From Sinomonas susongensis (GTDB lineage Bacteria; Actinomycetota; Actinomycetes; Actinomycetales; Micrococcaceae), in assembly GCF_005877005.1 (NCBI RefSeq), contig NZ_SSNH01000007.1:62001-126000 (forward strand): a stretch of DNA of 64,000 nt, given 5' to 3'. Below are positions 15,610-23,165 of this stretch, in pieces. Below the pieces are notes generated by a model. It was not told where the DNA came from, made no database searches, and saw only the letters and a program-made list of their open reading frames with translations. Position 1 is the stretch's first letter. Every line of letters starts with the position of its first letter. The translations under genes and the position numbers were made by a program.

Positions 15610-16572
15610 ATGCTGCGTTCGGTTGCCGTCATTGCCCTTCCCGGCCTGCACTCCTTCGAATTCGGGGTGGTGTGCGAGGTGTTCGGCCTGAGGCGCGCGG
15701 GACTCCCGGCCTTCGACTTCAGGATCTGCACCGAGCGGCCGGGCCTGCTCCAGACTGACGTGGGAGTGTCCATCCTCGTCGACTCCGGTCTCGATGCCGC
15801 CGACGATGCTGACTTGGTGATCATGACCCCCTACGACCGAGGTAGGCCCCTTCCGCCGACCGTGGCCGAGGTGCTTCGGCGCGCGGACTCCCGCCGAGCC
15901 CGCATTCTCTCGGTGTGCGCCGGCGCGTTCGCTCTGGCCGAAGCCGGGATCCTGAACGGGCGGCGCGCGACCACCCATTGGCAGCATTCACGCGAGCTCG
16001 CGGCGGAGTTTCCGGAGGTGACTGTTGATGAGAATGTCCTCTACGTCGAGGACGGCAATGTGATCACCAGTGCCGGGACCGCGGCTGGAATCGATGCGTC
16101 CCTGCATCTGATCAGGACAGAGTTCGGTGCGAAGGTCGCCTCCGCCATAGCACGCGGAATGGTGGTCCCGCCTCATCGGGAGGGCGGTCAGGCCCAGTAC
16201 ATCGATCGTCCCGTTCCGACGCAGCGCGGTGACACGATGGAGAACCTCCTGGTGTGGATGGCCGAACACCTTGATGCCGAGCTTCCAGTCAGCAGGCTTG
16301 CGTCCAGAATGCACATGTCTGAGCGAACCTTCGCGCGCCGGTTCCGAGAAGAAACCGGTGCCACACCCGCCGCTTGGGTCAACTCGCAGCGGCTCCTCAG
16401 AGCTCAGAACCTGCTCGAGGAGACAGACCTCAGCATCGACGCCGTCGCAAGTGCCGCGGGCTTCGGACAGGCTGTGCTCCTGCGGCACCATTTCCACAAG
16501 CGGCTGGGTGTCAGCCCAGCGGCATACCGTCGGACGTTTCAGGCGCGTGAGGTGCGCGCAGGCGCTTCATGA
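15610..16572 (+). CDS. GlxA family transcriptional regulator (DJ-1/PfpI plus AraC HTH)
   Basis: A 320-residue regulator. Residues 1-190 form a DJ-1/PfpI-like domain: LPGLHSFEFGVVCEVFGL at the start and ILSVCAGAFALAEAGIL with the nucleophile-elbow Cys, then TSAGTAAGIDASLHL. Residues 215-315 hold two AraC helix-turn-helices (SRLASRMHMSERTFARRF and IDAVASAAGFGQAVLLRHHF). It is divergent from the small gene/citrate synthase pair and upstream of an APC permease on the same strand, so it may control both. Ligand unknown. Confidence 0.92.
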   Translation: MLRSVAVIALPGLHSFEFGVVCEVFGLRRAGLPAFDFRICTERPGLLQTDVGVSILVDSGLDAADDADLVIMTPYDRGRPLPPTVAEVLRRADSRRARILSVCAGAFALAEAGILNGRRATTHWQHSRELAAEFPEVTVDENVLYVEDGNVITSAGTAAGIDASLHLIRTEFGAKVASAIARGMVVPPHREGGQAQYIDRPVPTQRGDTMENLLVWMAEHLDAELPVSRLASRMHMSERTFARRFREETGATPAAWVNSQRLLRAQNLLEETDLSIDAVASAAGFGQAVLLRHHFHKRLGVSPAAYRRTFQAREVRAGAS

Positions 16573-16608
16573 GATTGGCGGAAGGCGCCCCCGGATTGGC
16601 AGGAAATT
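16573..16608 (+). promoter_or_regulatory. Tandem 21-bp-spaced repeats upstream of the APC permease
   Basis: GATTGGC begins at 16573 (GATTGGCGGAAGG) and again at 16594 (GATTGGCAGGAAA), exactly 21 bp apart. AraC-type activators commonly bind direct repeats two helical turns apart, so this is a plausible GlxA-type site for the permease at 16647. TGGCGGAA also occurs on the minus strand at 15592-15599 in the divergent promoter. Confidence 0.5.
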
Positions 16609-16646
16609 TGTAGAAGCATAATCTCTGCCACTGGAACGATGGCACC

Positions 16647-18089
16647 ATGACCCCTACACGAGCCCGTGATGCCGCCGCTCCTTCGCCTCGGGTGCTGGCA
16701 GGGACCCCGACGCTGGGGGATGGCTCTCCAGTGTCAGGGCAAGGGACAGTGGGAGTCCTCCAGGGATCGGCCCTCTACATCTCGGCAGTGCTGGGCACCG
16801 GGATCCTTGTCCTCCCCGGCCTAGCCGCCGAGGTCGCAGGCCCGGCATCCCTCCTCGCGGTAGCCGCCGTACTAGTTCTCTCGGTCCCGCTCGCAGGAAC
16901 GTTCGCAGCGTTGGCGGCCCGGTTTCCTGATGCCGGTGGCGTTGCGACGTTCGTGCGGATTGCGCTCGGCAGGACGGCAGCACGCATGGCCGGCTACTGG
17001 TTCTTCTTCGGGGTGGGCGTAGGCGCCCCCGTCGTTGCGGTTCTGGGAGCCTCGTACCTGGTGGCGACCTTCGGCGGTCCCCGCTGGGCCGTCGTCGTCC
17101 TCGCCGTACTGCTCCTCGTCCCGCCGTTCCTGTCGAACGCCTTCGGAGTTCGCGTTTCGGGGCGCGTCCAGCTGAGCCTCACGGTCGCTCTCGTGGCGAC
17201 CGTCATCGGTGTGGTGGCACTCTGCGCCCCGGCCATGGATCCAGCCCGCTTCGTGCCGTTCCTGCCTCACGGGTGGGCTGGGGTAGCGACCGCCGTGAGC
17301 CTGTTCGTGTGGGCGTTCTCCGGCTGGGAAGCAGTGACCCACCTTGCCGCGGACTTCAGGGCTCCTCGACGGACCATCCCGTTGGCCACAGGAATCGCCG
17401 TTGCGGTCGTCGGCAGCTCCTACTTCGCCCTGCAGCTGATGACCGTCACCGTCCTGGGAGGGAAGGAAGCCGACGGCGACGCCCTGCCATTGTTGGCCTT
17501 GGTCACCTCCGCCGCTGGTGGAGCAGGCCGGGCTGTCGTCGCGACCATCGCTGCCGTCGTCGTACTTGGAGTGCTCAACGCCTACGTCGGCGCGTTCGCC
17601 AAGCTCGGCGCCTCCCTAGGCCGCGACGGCGACTTGCCGCGTTGGCTTGCGGCGGGCTCGGGACCCGGGCAAGTGCCTCGGCGGAGCCTCGTGGCTGTGG
17701 CAGCCCTCACCGGCGTCTATCTCTCAGTGCTGATGCTCACCGGACTGGACCTGTTCCCCTTCATCCTGATCCACACGAGTTCGATGGTCTCGGTCTATGC
17801 CCTGGGAATGCTGGCGGCAGTGCGCCTGTTCGACCGGTTCTCACTCGGCTGGTGGCTCGGACTCGTGTCCCTTGTGCTCACCGCCGGCCTGCTCCTGCTG
17901 GCCGGGACGCAGCTCCTCGTGCCGGGGTGCATCGCAGTTGGCGCGTTGCTCGTCGGTGCCTCCAAGAATCTGCGCGGCTTACGCATGCGCCAGTGGGCCT
18001 CTAGGCTTCCGAACCGGTTTCGCGGTGGCTCGATTCGCGGCGTGACCAGTCCTGTGGGATGGCGGCCTCGAGGGCGTCGTCGACGGTGA
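16647..18089 (+). CDS. APC family amino acid/polyamine permease
   Basis: A 480-residue carrier with about 12 membrane spans. VGVLQGSALYISAVLGTGILVLPGL is the APC span 1 with its unwound GTG motif, and SLFVWAFSGWEAVTHLAADF is the span 6 substrate region. It lies 74 bp downstream of the GlxA-type regulator, suggesting induction by the same ligand. The hydrophobic part ends near residue 450; the last 28 residues are a basic tail (RGGSIRGVTSP onward) encoded antisense to the 3' end of the next gene. The stop may once have been near 18000. Confidence 0.85.
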   Translation: MTPTRARDAAAPSPRVLAGTPTLGDGSPVSGQGTVGVLQGSALYISAVLGTGILVLPGLAAEVAGPASLLAVAAVLVLSVPLAGTFAALAARFPDAGGVATFVRIALGRTAARMAGYWFFFGVGVGAPVVAVLGASYLVATFGGPRWAVVVLAVLLLVPPFLSNAFGVRVSGRVQLSLTVALVATVIGVVALCAPAMDPARFVPFLPHGWAGVATAVSLFVWAFSGWEAVTHLAADFRAPRRTIPLATGIAVAVVGSSYFALQLMTVTVLGGKEADGDALPLLALVTSAAGGAGRAVVATIAAVVVLGVLNAYVGAFAKLGASLGRDGDLPRWLAAGSGPGQVPRRSLVAVAALTGVYLSVLMLTGLDLFPFILIHTSSMVSVYALGMLAAVRLFDRFSLGWWLGLVSLVLTAGLLLLAGTQLLVPGCIAVGALLVGASKNLRGLRMRQWASRLPNRFRGGSIRGVTSPVGWRPRGRRRR

Positions 18090-19266
18090 TGAGGCCGAGG
18101 ATGTGCCGGTCCTCGGAGATGACGGGCATCGTGAGGAGGTTGAAGTCGGCCATACGGGTCGTGACGTCGATGACGTCGTCGCCGGGGGAGGCGACCACGA
18201 CGTCGATGTCGGCGACCTCGGCGAGGGTGAGGCCTGGTTCGGCCTGGACTGCCTGGACCAGGGTGAGTGCGCCCTCGAGCGCGCCGTCGGGGGCGAGGGT
18301 GTAGATCACGGTGAGGGCCTGGGGCTGGATCAGTCGGGCGCCGCGGACAGCGGTGAAGGCATCGGCAACGGTGGCGGTGGACGGCAGGGCGAGGAAGTCG
18401 GTTCCCATCAGGCCCCCGGCGGTGAGGTCGTGGTAGCCCAGCAGACGGTGGACGCGGGACCGTTGGGGTTCCGGGAGCGCTTCGAGGACGGGGATGCGCC
18501 GCTCTTGGGGCAGGTCCATGAGGGCGTCGGCGGCGTCGTCGGCCTGCATGCGGGCCAGGACTTCGGCGACCTCGGCATCGGAACGGTCCTTGAACAGCTC
18601 GGACTGGGAGTCCTCGTCGAGCTCTTCGAAGACGTCGGCCTCGAGTTCGGGGTCCTCGTGGACCTGGGCCAGGAGTTCGTCCTGCTCGTGTTCGTTGGCC
18701 TCCTCGATGATGTCGGCGATCTGGGCGGGCTTGAGCTCGGGGATGCGGCCGGTGGCCTGACGGACGTGAGCGGATTCGGCGTGGCCGATCAGGGGCTCGA
18801 AGTCCTTCCAGTCCCTCGGCGGGTGGGCCGCGTGGCGCGGGCCCACGGCGAGCCAGCGCCGGCGGTGGACGTCGAGGCCGGTGGCGGCCCAGCCGTCCAG
18901 GACAGGGGTGAGCTCGATGTCGTAGGCCTTGACGAACGCGGCGCGGGAGACGTCGATGAGCCGGTGTCCCAGGACGTCCTCGGAGAGGAGGACCTCGCCC
19001 TCCCGGCGGCGGAACTCGCGCACGTCGACGGTACTCACGGCGAGCCGGACCTGTTCCGGGCCCAGGGCTGCCAAATCGGCGGCGGAGACGAACACGCGCG
19101 TGCTGCCGACGGCGACGACGAGCCCCGTGACGAGGGGGTAGTCGTCGTCGCGCAGGCGGACGATGAGGTCCGCCAGAGTGCCCATGCGGTGACCGTCCGA
19201 GTCGGTCACGGGCTGGCGCAGCAGGGCGGAGAGGGAGAGGGAGCCGGTGGGCGCTGCGGTGGTCAT
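18001..19266 (-). CDS. Cytosolic PRC-barrel/MgtE-N/CBS protein, probable magnesium sensor
   Basis: A 421-residue soluble protein. Residues 10-70 resemble a PRC-barrel (GHRMGTLADLIVRLRDDDYP), 190-290 match the MgtE N-domain superhelix (PAQIADIIEEANEHEQDEL, DAEVAEVLARMQADDAADAL), and 300-415 hold two CBS repeats (TVADAFTAVRGARLIQPQAL and DVTTRMADFNLLTMPVISED). In MgtE these cytosolic parts bind magnesium and close the pore. Here there is no membrane domain; the gene lies 75 bp downstream of an Nramp-related transporter, so it probably gates or regulates that protein in trans. GAAAGG precedes ATG 19266. Confidence 0.88.
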   Translation of the reverse strand: MTTAAPTGSLSLSALLRQPVTDSDGHRMGTLADLIVRLRDDDYPLVTGLVVAVGSTRVFVSAADLAALGPEQVRLAVSTVDVREFRRREGEVLLSEDVLGHRLIDVSRAAFVKAYDIELTPVLDGWAATGLDVHRRRWLAVGPRHAAHPPRDWKDFEPLIGHAESAHVRQATGRIPELKPAQIADIIEEANEHEQDELLAQVHEDPELEADVFEELDEDSQSELFKDRSDAEVAEVLARMQADDAADALMDLPQERRIPVLEALPEPQRSRVHRLLGYHDLTAGGLMGTDFLALPSTATVADAFTAVRGARLIQPQALTVIYTLAPDGALEGALTLVQAVQAEPGLTLAEVADIDVVVASPGDDVIDVTTRMADFNLLTMPVISEDRHILGLITVDDALEAAIPQDWSRRESSHRETGSEA

Positions 19267-19341
19267 CGGGTGCCTTTCGGTGCACGTCGGTGGCTTCTCG
19301 AGGCGACTGTACGTCACCTCGGAGAGGTTGCGGGAGGGGTG

Positions 19342-21033
19342 TCAGGCGTTGCCGAGGGCGAGTTGGACGACGCGGACGATCACCAGGATCATCGCGACCA
19401 GCAGGTATAGGCGCAGCACGCTCAGCCCGATCCGCCGCGGCGTCGAGAGCTGGGGCCGCTGCAGCAGCGCCAGCGGAGGCATCCGCCAGGTGAGGCGCTG
19501 GGAGCGGTCTATCGGCTCGGCCGGCGCGGCCTTCCCTGCGGCCCGGGCACGGGCGCGCATGACGACGAGCGCCACAGCGGCCAGGACCGCCAGCAGCGCC
19601 CCGCCTCCGAGGATCTCCAGGATCGTCGTCCCGTCGATGTTTGGGAACAGGACTGCGGCGGTGAGGACCACCGAGAGGATCACCAGCACCGCGATCACGG
19701 CGGAGGTGAAGATGTTCATGCCGCGGCCGTTGGCCCAGGGCCCCATGACCTCCCTGTCGTTGCACAGCAGCAACAGGAACACGGTGGCCGAGGGCAGGAG
19801 AACCCCGGCCAGGACCTGGACGCCGACGGTGAGCAGGCCCAGAGGGCTCCCGGGGATGACGACGATCACGGCGGAGATCAGGATGAGGCCGGCGAAGGCG
19901 GCATAGAAGCCCTTGGCCTCGCTGGGCCTCCGGTGCAGGGAGTGCTTCAGGCCCAGCACGTCGCCGAGGGCGTAGGAGGTGGAAAGGCCTACCGCGGCGG
20001 CGCCGATGATCGACGCGTCGATCAGGGCCAGGGCGAACAGGATCCCGGCGAGGTGGCCGACGTACTTCCCGAGGCCTTCGGCCACGCCCCCGGCGTCGGT
20101 GAACTGGCCGAACTCGGGGTGCCCGGCGAAGGTGGACGCGGTGAAGGAGATGATGGCGGCGGCACCGAGGACGACGATGACGATCCCGAGCCACAGGTCG
20201 ACCCGCTCGTACTTCATGTAGCGGGGGGTGATGCGCTTGTCGATCACGTAGGACTGCTGGAAGAACAGCTGCCAGGGGGCGATGGTCGTTCCGACGATCG
20301 CAATGATCAGCAGCGTCACGTCGGAGATGCTCGAACCCGCGGGCACCCCGGGCAGCACGAAGCCCTGGGCGATCCGGGCATAGTCCGGCGCGCTCATGAA
20401 GAACACGGGCACGAGCAGCACCGAGCCGATGACGAGGGCCAAGCAGACCCTTTCGAAGCGCTGGAAGGATCCGGTGCTCGCCGCCCCCACGATCACGAGC
20501 GCCGCGACGATCACCCCCGGGATCTTGGGCACACCGAGATAGTTCAGGCCGATGCTGATGCCGATGAACTCGGTGACGATCGTCAGGGCGTTGAGGATGA
20601 AGAGGTCGATCGCGCTGAACGCGCCCCAGAAGCGGCCGAACCGCTCGAGGATGAGCCGGGCATGGCCGACTCCCGTGACGACCCCGAGCCGGAGCACCAT
20701 CTCCTGGTTCACGTACAGCACGGGGATCAGGAGCAGCAGCGTCCACAGAAGGCTTGTGCCGTAGTTCTGCCCGGCCTGGGTGTACGTGCCGAAAGCGCCG
20801 GCGTCGTTGTCCCCGACCATCACAATCAGACCCGGTCCGATGATCGCCAGGAGCGTCTTCAGGCGCGCCTTCCAGCTCGACTGCACAGAGGACTCGTCAA
20901 GGCGGATCGTGCCGAAGGCACCCTTGATGTCCCCGACATGTGCCGAGTCGAGGACGGCGGAACCAGTGGCGGGCGCCTCGGGGTGACCGGGCGGGGCAGC
21001 GGTGCGGGTGGGGGTGGGGTTCGTCTTGGCCAT
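19342..21033 (-). CDS. Nramp-related divalent metal (probably magnesium) transporter
   Basis: A 563-residue protein with about 11 membrane spans on the Nramp/SLC11 plan: GPGLIVMVGDNDAGAFGTYT in span 1 and IIAIVGTTIAPWQLFFQQS in span 6. Classical Nramp proteins have DPGN and MPHN there. Here the span 1 Asp (D77) remains but P, N become A, A (DAGA), and the span 6 Met, His, Asn become A252, W254, Q255. Loss of the Met ligand is the hallmark described for Nramp-related magnesium transporters. The M-box riboswitch upstream and the MgtE-like sensor downstream agree. A long cytosolic N-terminus (about 60 residues) is extra. Confidence 0.88.
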   Translation of the reverse strand: MAKTNPTPTRTAAPPGHPEAPATGSAVLDSAHVGDIKGAFGTIRLDESSVQSSWKARLKTLLAIIGPGLIVMVGDNDAGAFGTYTQAGQNYGTSLLWTLLLLIPVLYVNQEMVLRLGVVTGVGHARLILERFGRFWGAFSAIDLFILNALTIVTEFIGISIGLNYLGVPKIPGVIVAALVIVGAASTGSFQRFERVCLALVIGSVLLVPVFFMSAPDYARIAQGFVLPGVPAGSSISDVTLLIIAIVGTTIAPWQLFFQQSYVIDKRITPRYMKYERVDLWLGIVIVVLGAAAIISFTASTFAGHPEFGQFTDAGGVAEGLGKYVGHLAGILFALALIDASIIGAAAVGLSTSYALGDVLGLKHSLHRRPSEAKGFYAAFAGLILISAVIVVIPGSPLGLLTVGVQVLAGVLLPSATVFLLLLCNDREVMGPWANGRGMNIFTSAVIAVLVILSVVLTAAVLFPNIDGTTILEILGGGALLAVLAAVALVVMRARARAAGKAAPAEPIDRSQRLTWRMPPLALLQRPQLSTPRRIGLSVLRLYLLVAMILVIVRVVQLALGNA

Positions 21034-21152
21034 GGGGGACCTGCTTCCTCCCGGCGGTGGCCGGGGACCGGTGAAGCGCACACCGAGGGGACCCTGCGCG
21101 GGCAGGGGTCAACTCGGAAGGGGCATAGAGAAAGGAATGCTGGAGAAGGGGC

Positions 21153-21194
21153 TCAGGATGAGCTGATGGAGGTATGACTGTCGCCACTCGGCAT
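21153..21194 (-). CDS. 13-codon leader ORF between the riboswitch and the transporter
   Basis: ATG 21194 encodes MPSGDSHTSISSS and stops at 21153, 119 bp before the transporter start. An unusually complete Shine-Dalgarno, AGGAGGTGATC, lies 11 bases upstream. No such strong site precedes the transporter itself. It is Ser-rich with no regulatory codon run that I recognise. It may make transporter expression depend on leader translation, or be a decoy; existence of the peptide is inference. Confidence 0.45.
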   Translation of the reverse strand: MPSGDSHTSISSS

Positions 21195-21236
21195 GGGCGA
21201 GATCACCTCCTGCGCTCGTCATCACGTGCCCAGGGG

Positions 21237-21257
21237 CCCCGGGCGCCCGGCCCGGGG
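21237..21257 (-). terminator. GC hairpin in the M-box expression platform
   Basis: CCCCGGGC and GCCCGGGG form a perfect 8-bp stem around a 5-base loop, directly after the aptamer on the minus strand. Two bases overlap the 3' strand of helix P1, so full P1 pairing and full hairpin pairing compete. No U-run follows, so it may act with Rho or on translation rather than as an intrinsic terminator. Confidence 0.5.
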
Positions 21258-21426
21258 TGCCCTTCCTCGTAAGACCTTTGGCACTTCGCGTCGTGACCCC
21301 TTCGAGGGGGAGCCAATCGGGGTTGCCCCTTGCATCCGGGGCAGCCTGTCCTGACCTGTGGCGTCTCTCGACGTTTGGGGTCGCTGGCCTGTTTACGCGA
21401 AGGAGCCTCAGCTAACGAACGGCACC
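21256..21426 (-). promoter_or_regulatory. M-box (ykoK leader) magnesium riboswitch
   Basis: Read on the minus strand, the leader keeps the M-box core in order: GTTAGCTGAGGCTCC (21416-21402), GTCGAGAGACGCC (about 21373-21361), GGATGCAAG (about 21335), and GTGCCAAAGGTCTTACGAGG near the 3' end. Long-range pairing supports it: CTTCGCGT (21402-21395) with ACGCGAAG (21291-21284) forms P2, and GGTGCC (21426-21421) with GGCACC (21261-21256) forms P1. In known cases magnesium binding turns the downstream gene off. It precedes the Nramp-related transporter and the MgtE-like sensor gene. Confidence 0.88.
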
Positions 21427-21436
21427 TTGCCGGAAC

Positions 21437-21442
21437 AGAATA
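21437..21442 (-). promoter_or_regulatory. Probable -10 element of the riboswitch transcript
   Basis: TATTCT on the minus strand lies 11 bp before helix P1 of the M-box, so a start near 21429 would begin the transcript just ahead of the aptamer. No convincing -35 hexamer is visible. Confidence 0.4.
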
Positions 21443-21668
21443 CACACCCAACCTCGGCTTCTCGCACTCGGCAGAGCCGATCACTTCGCCGGCGCCGTGT
21501 GGGGGCTTCCCGGCCGAGTCGGGTCTTGGGGGTGACATTCGCAGGGGACGGCTCGGGAGCATCCGTGGAAGGGATTTCAGCCGCCGTCAGGTTGGACGCC
21601 CGCATCCGTGCTTGAGGTGGGATTCCGCTTCGCTTGAGACCGGACGCGGACCGGGGCTAGGTGTAGGC

Positions 21669-21902
21669 ATGGGCACGAGGCGGGCAATGCCGATGCACAG
21701 GGAGATCATGGAACGTGTCCGGCTCCTACTCCTGCACGGCTCGGTAGAGCAGAGGATCAGTGCCGAGATCTGGGGGCCCGTCGTCTCTGCCCACCGTCCC
21801 ACCGGGCCAGAAATCGGTGACCCATGCGCGGCTTGCCGGCAGGCCTGGCCGTGCGGCCCGGTGCGCGAGATCCTCTCCGCCGGGCTCCTCCCGCGGCTGT
21901 AG
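21669..21902 (+). CDS. Small Cys/Trp-motif protein of unknown function
   Basis: A 77-residue product with an N-terminal amphipathic helix (MPMHREIMERVRLLLLHGSV) and a C-terminal segment SAHRPTGPEIGDPCAACRQAW followed by PCGPVREIL. The HRP...CxxC...WPC arrangement recurs in short actinobacterial proteins of unknown role and could bind a metal. The start is the first ATG that keeps the helix; TAGGTGTAGGC precedes it. It stands alone, convergent with the TadG-like gene. Confidence 0.55.
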   Translation: MGTRRAMPMHREIMERVRLLLLHGSVEQRISAEIWGPVVSAHRPTGPEIGDPCAACRQAWPCGPVREILSAGLLPRL

Positions 21903-21929
21903 CGGGATGCGGGAGCACCGCAGTCGGCA

Positions 21930-23012
21930 CTATCTGGAGAGGCGGACGACCGTTGCGCCGAAGGCAGTCGAGGGGCCGAGAGTGTACGCCGTGTCCAGGG
22001 AGACGTAGGTGATGAATTGGCCGATGATGCCTCGGCAGGACCCGGTGCACGATAGGGACGAGGGGACGGAAGGTGGCTGGTTGGCGTAGCTGTCGGGCAG
22101 GGCGTCGACGCCGCTGAACTTCCAGCCCGCGACCTTGAATGCGGCGAATCCGGCCAGGGTGTAGGTGGCGTTGGCGCCTTCGCCCGCGACCGAGGTGAAG
22201 ACGGGCAGGAGGACGGTGGGGCTGGTGCCTGCTTGGATCTGGGCCGCCCACTTGTTGAGGAGGTCTGTGCAGTTCGACGGCGGGCTGTTGCCAGGGTCGC
22301 TGGATGCGGAGCCCGTGGAGATGTCGATGGTGGCCGCGCAGCGGCCCGGGTCCTGGGTGAGCCAGCCGAAGCCGCCGGGGACGACTTGGCCGGACGGGCC
22401 GTAGGTGCAGCCAGGGTTGATGTTCTTCCCGTGGCTCTGCAGCAGCTGCATCCCGCCGTCGACGTAGCCCTGGACCTGGCAGACCGAGAACGCCAGCGGG
22501 AACACCGCCGGCCCGGCGCTGGGGCTGCCCCACGCGGCCTGGGCCTGGGCGCTCGCCCGCACACTGGCTATGCCCAGGGTCTGGGCGAGGAAGAGGGAGA
22601 CCGAACCGGCCTGCTGACCGGGCTGGAGGGGCTGCGTGGTCGCGGTGACCGTCCGGGCCCGCGTGTCGAGTTCCAGTGAGGCAATCCCTGCCGAGTCGAC
22701 GGCGTCGTTGGAGCGGGCCAGGGAGGGGGCGAGGCTGGACGAGGAGGTGCATTGGGGATCCGTCAGGCTTGCTGCGCACTTCTGCGCCACCGCAAGGGCC
22801 GCGGCGTCCGCCCCGCTCTGAAGGGCGGCCCGCTTCGCGTACAGCATGCCGCCGTCGACCGCCAGTGCAGCCGCGGCGAGCAGGACGACCATCAGCAGCG
22901 CCACGACGACGGCGACGGCGCCCCGCTCGGGATCCCGCGCCCGACAACGGAGGCGTCCCTCAGAGGGGAACGGACGGTCCGTAGCGCCCATGTCGTGTGC
23001 CCGTCCGTTCAT
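21930..23012 (-). CDS. TadE/TadG-like pilus-associated membrane protein
   Basis: A roughly 360-residue protein. After about 20 polar residues comes RDPERGAVAVVVALLMVVLL, the Glu-containing prepilin-like junction and single span seen in TadE/TadG proteins, then VDGGMLYAKRAALQSGADAAALA, the conserved helix of Flp pilus-assembly TadG-like proteins. The remainder is an extracellular Ser/Gly/Thr-rich domain with several Cys. ATG 23012 is chosen; a GTG at 23030 and an ATG at 22991 are alternatives. No tad secretion genes are nearby, so it may serve a pilus encoded elsewhere. Confidence 0.75.
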   Translation of the reverse strand: MNGRAHDMGATDRPFPSEGRLRCRARDPERGAVAVVVALLMVVLLAAAALAVDGGMLYAKRAALQSGADAAALAVAQKCAASLTDPQCTSSSSLAPSLARSNDAVDSAGIASLELDTRARTVTATTQPLQPGQQAGSVSLFLAQTLGIASVRASAQAQAAWGSPSAGPAVFPLAFSVCQVQGYVDGGMQLLQSHGKNINPGCTYGPSGQVVPGGFGWLTQDPGRCAATIDISTGSASSDPGNSPPSNCTDLLNKWAAQIQAGTSPTVLLPVFTSVAGEGANATYTLAGFAAFKVAGWKFSGVDALPDSYANQPPSVPSSLSCTGSCRGIIGQFITYVSLDTAYTLGPSTAFGATVVRLSR

Positions 23013-23165
23013 GCTTGCTGATCCAGTCACCCCGACGATACGGGCGCCCTCGAGGCCGTTCCAGATACTTCAGCCAGGCCTCGGCGTGCCTTGGGCCAAT
23101 CCTGCGCCGTCCCTTGCACTGCACCCAGACGCCGCGGAATCCGGGGGGACAAAAGGTCCGTGGGA

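Noticed and set aside
17795-20746. A 983-codon open frame on the minus strand, Arg/Pro/His-rich
   Set aside because: It overlaps the Nramp-related and sensor genes in another frame; composition is that of a GC-rich shadow frame and it matches no family.
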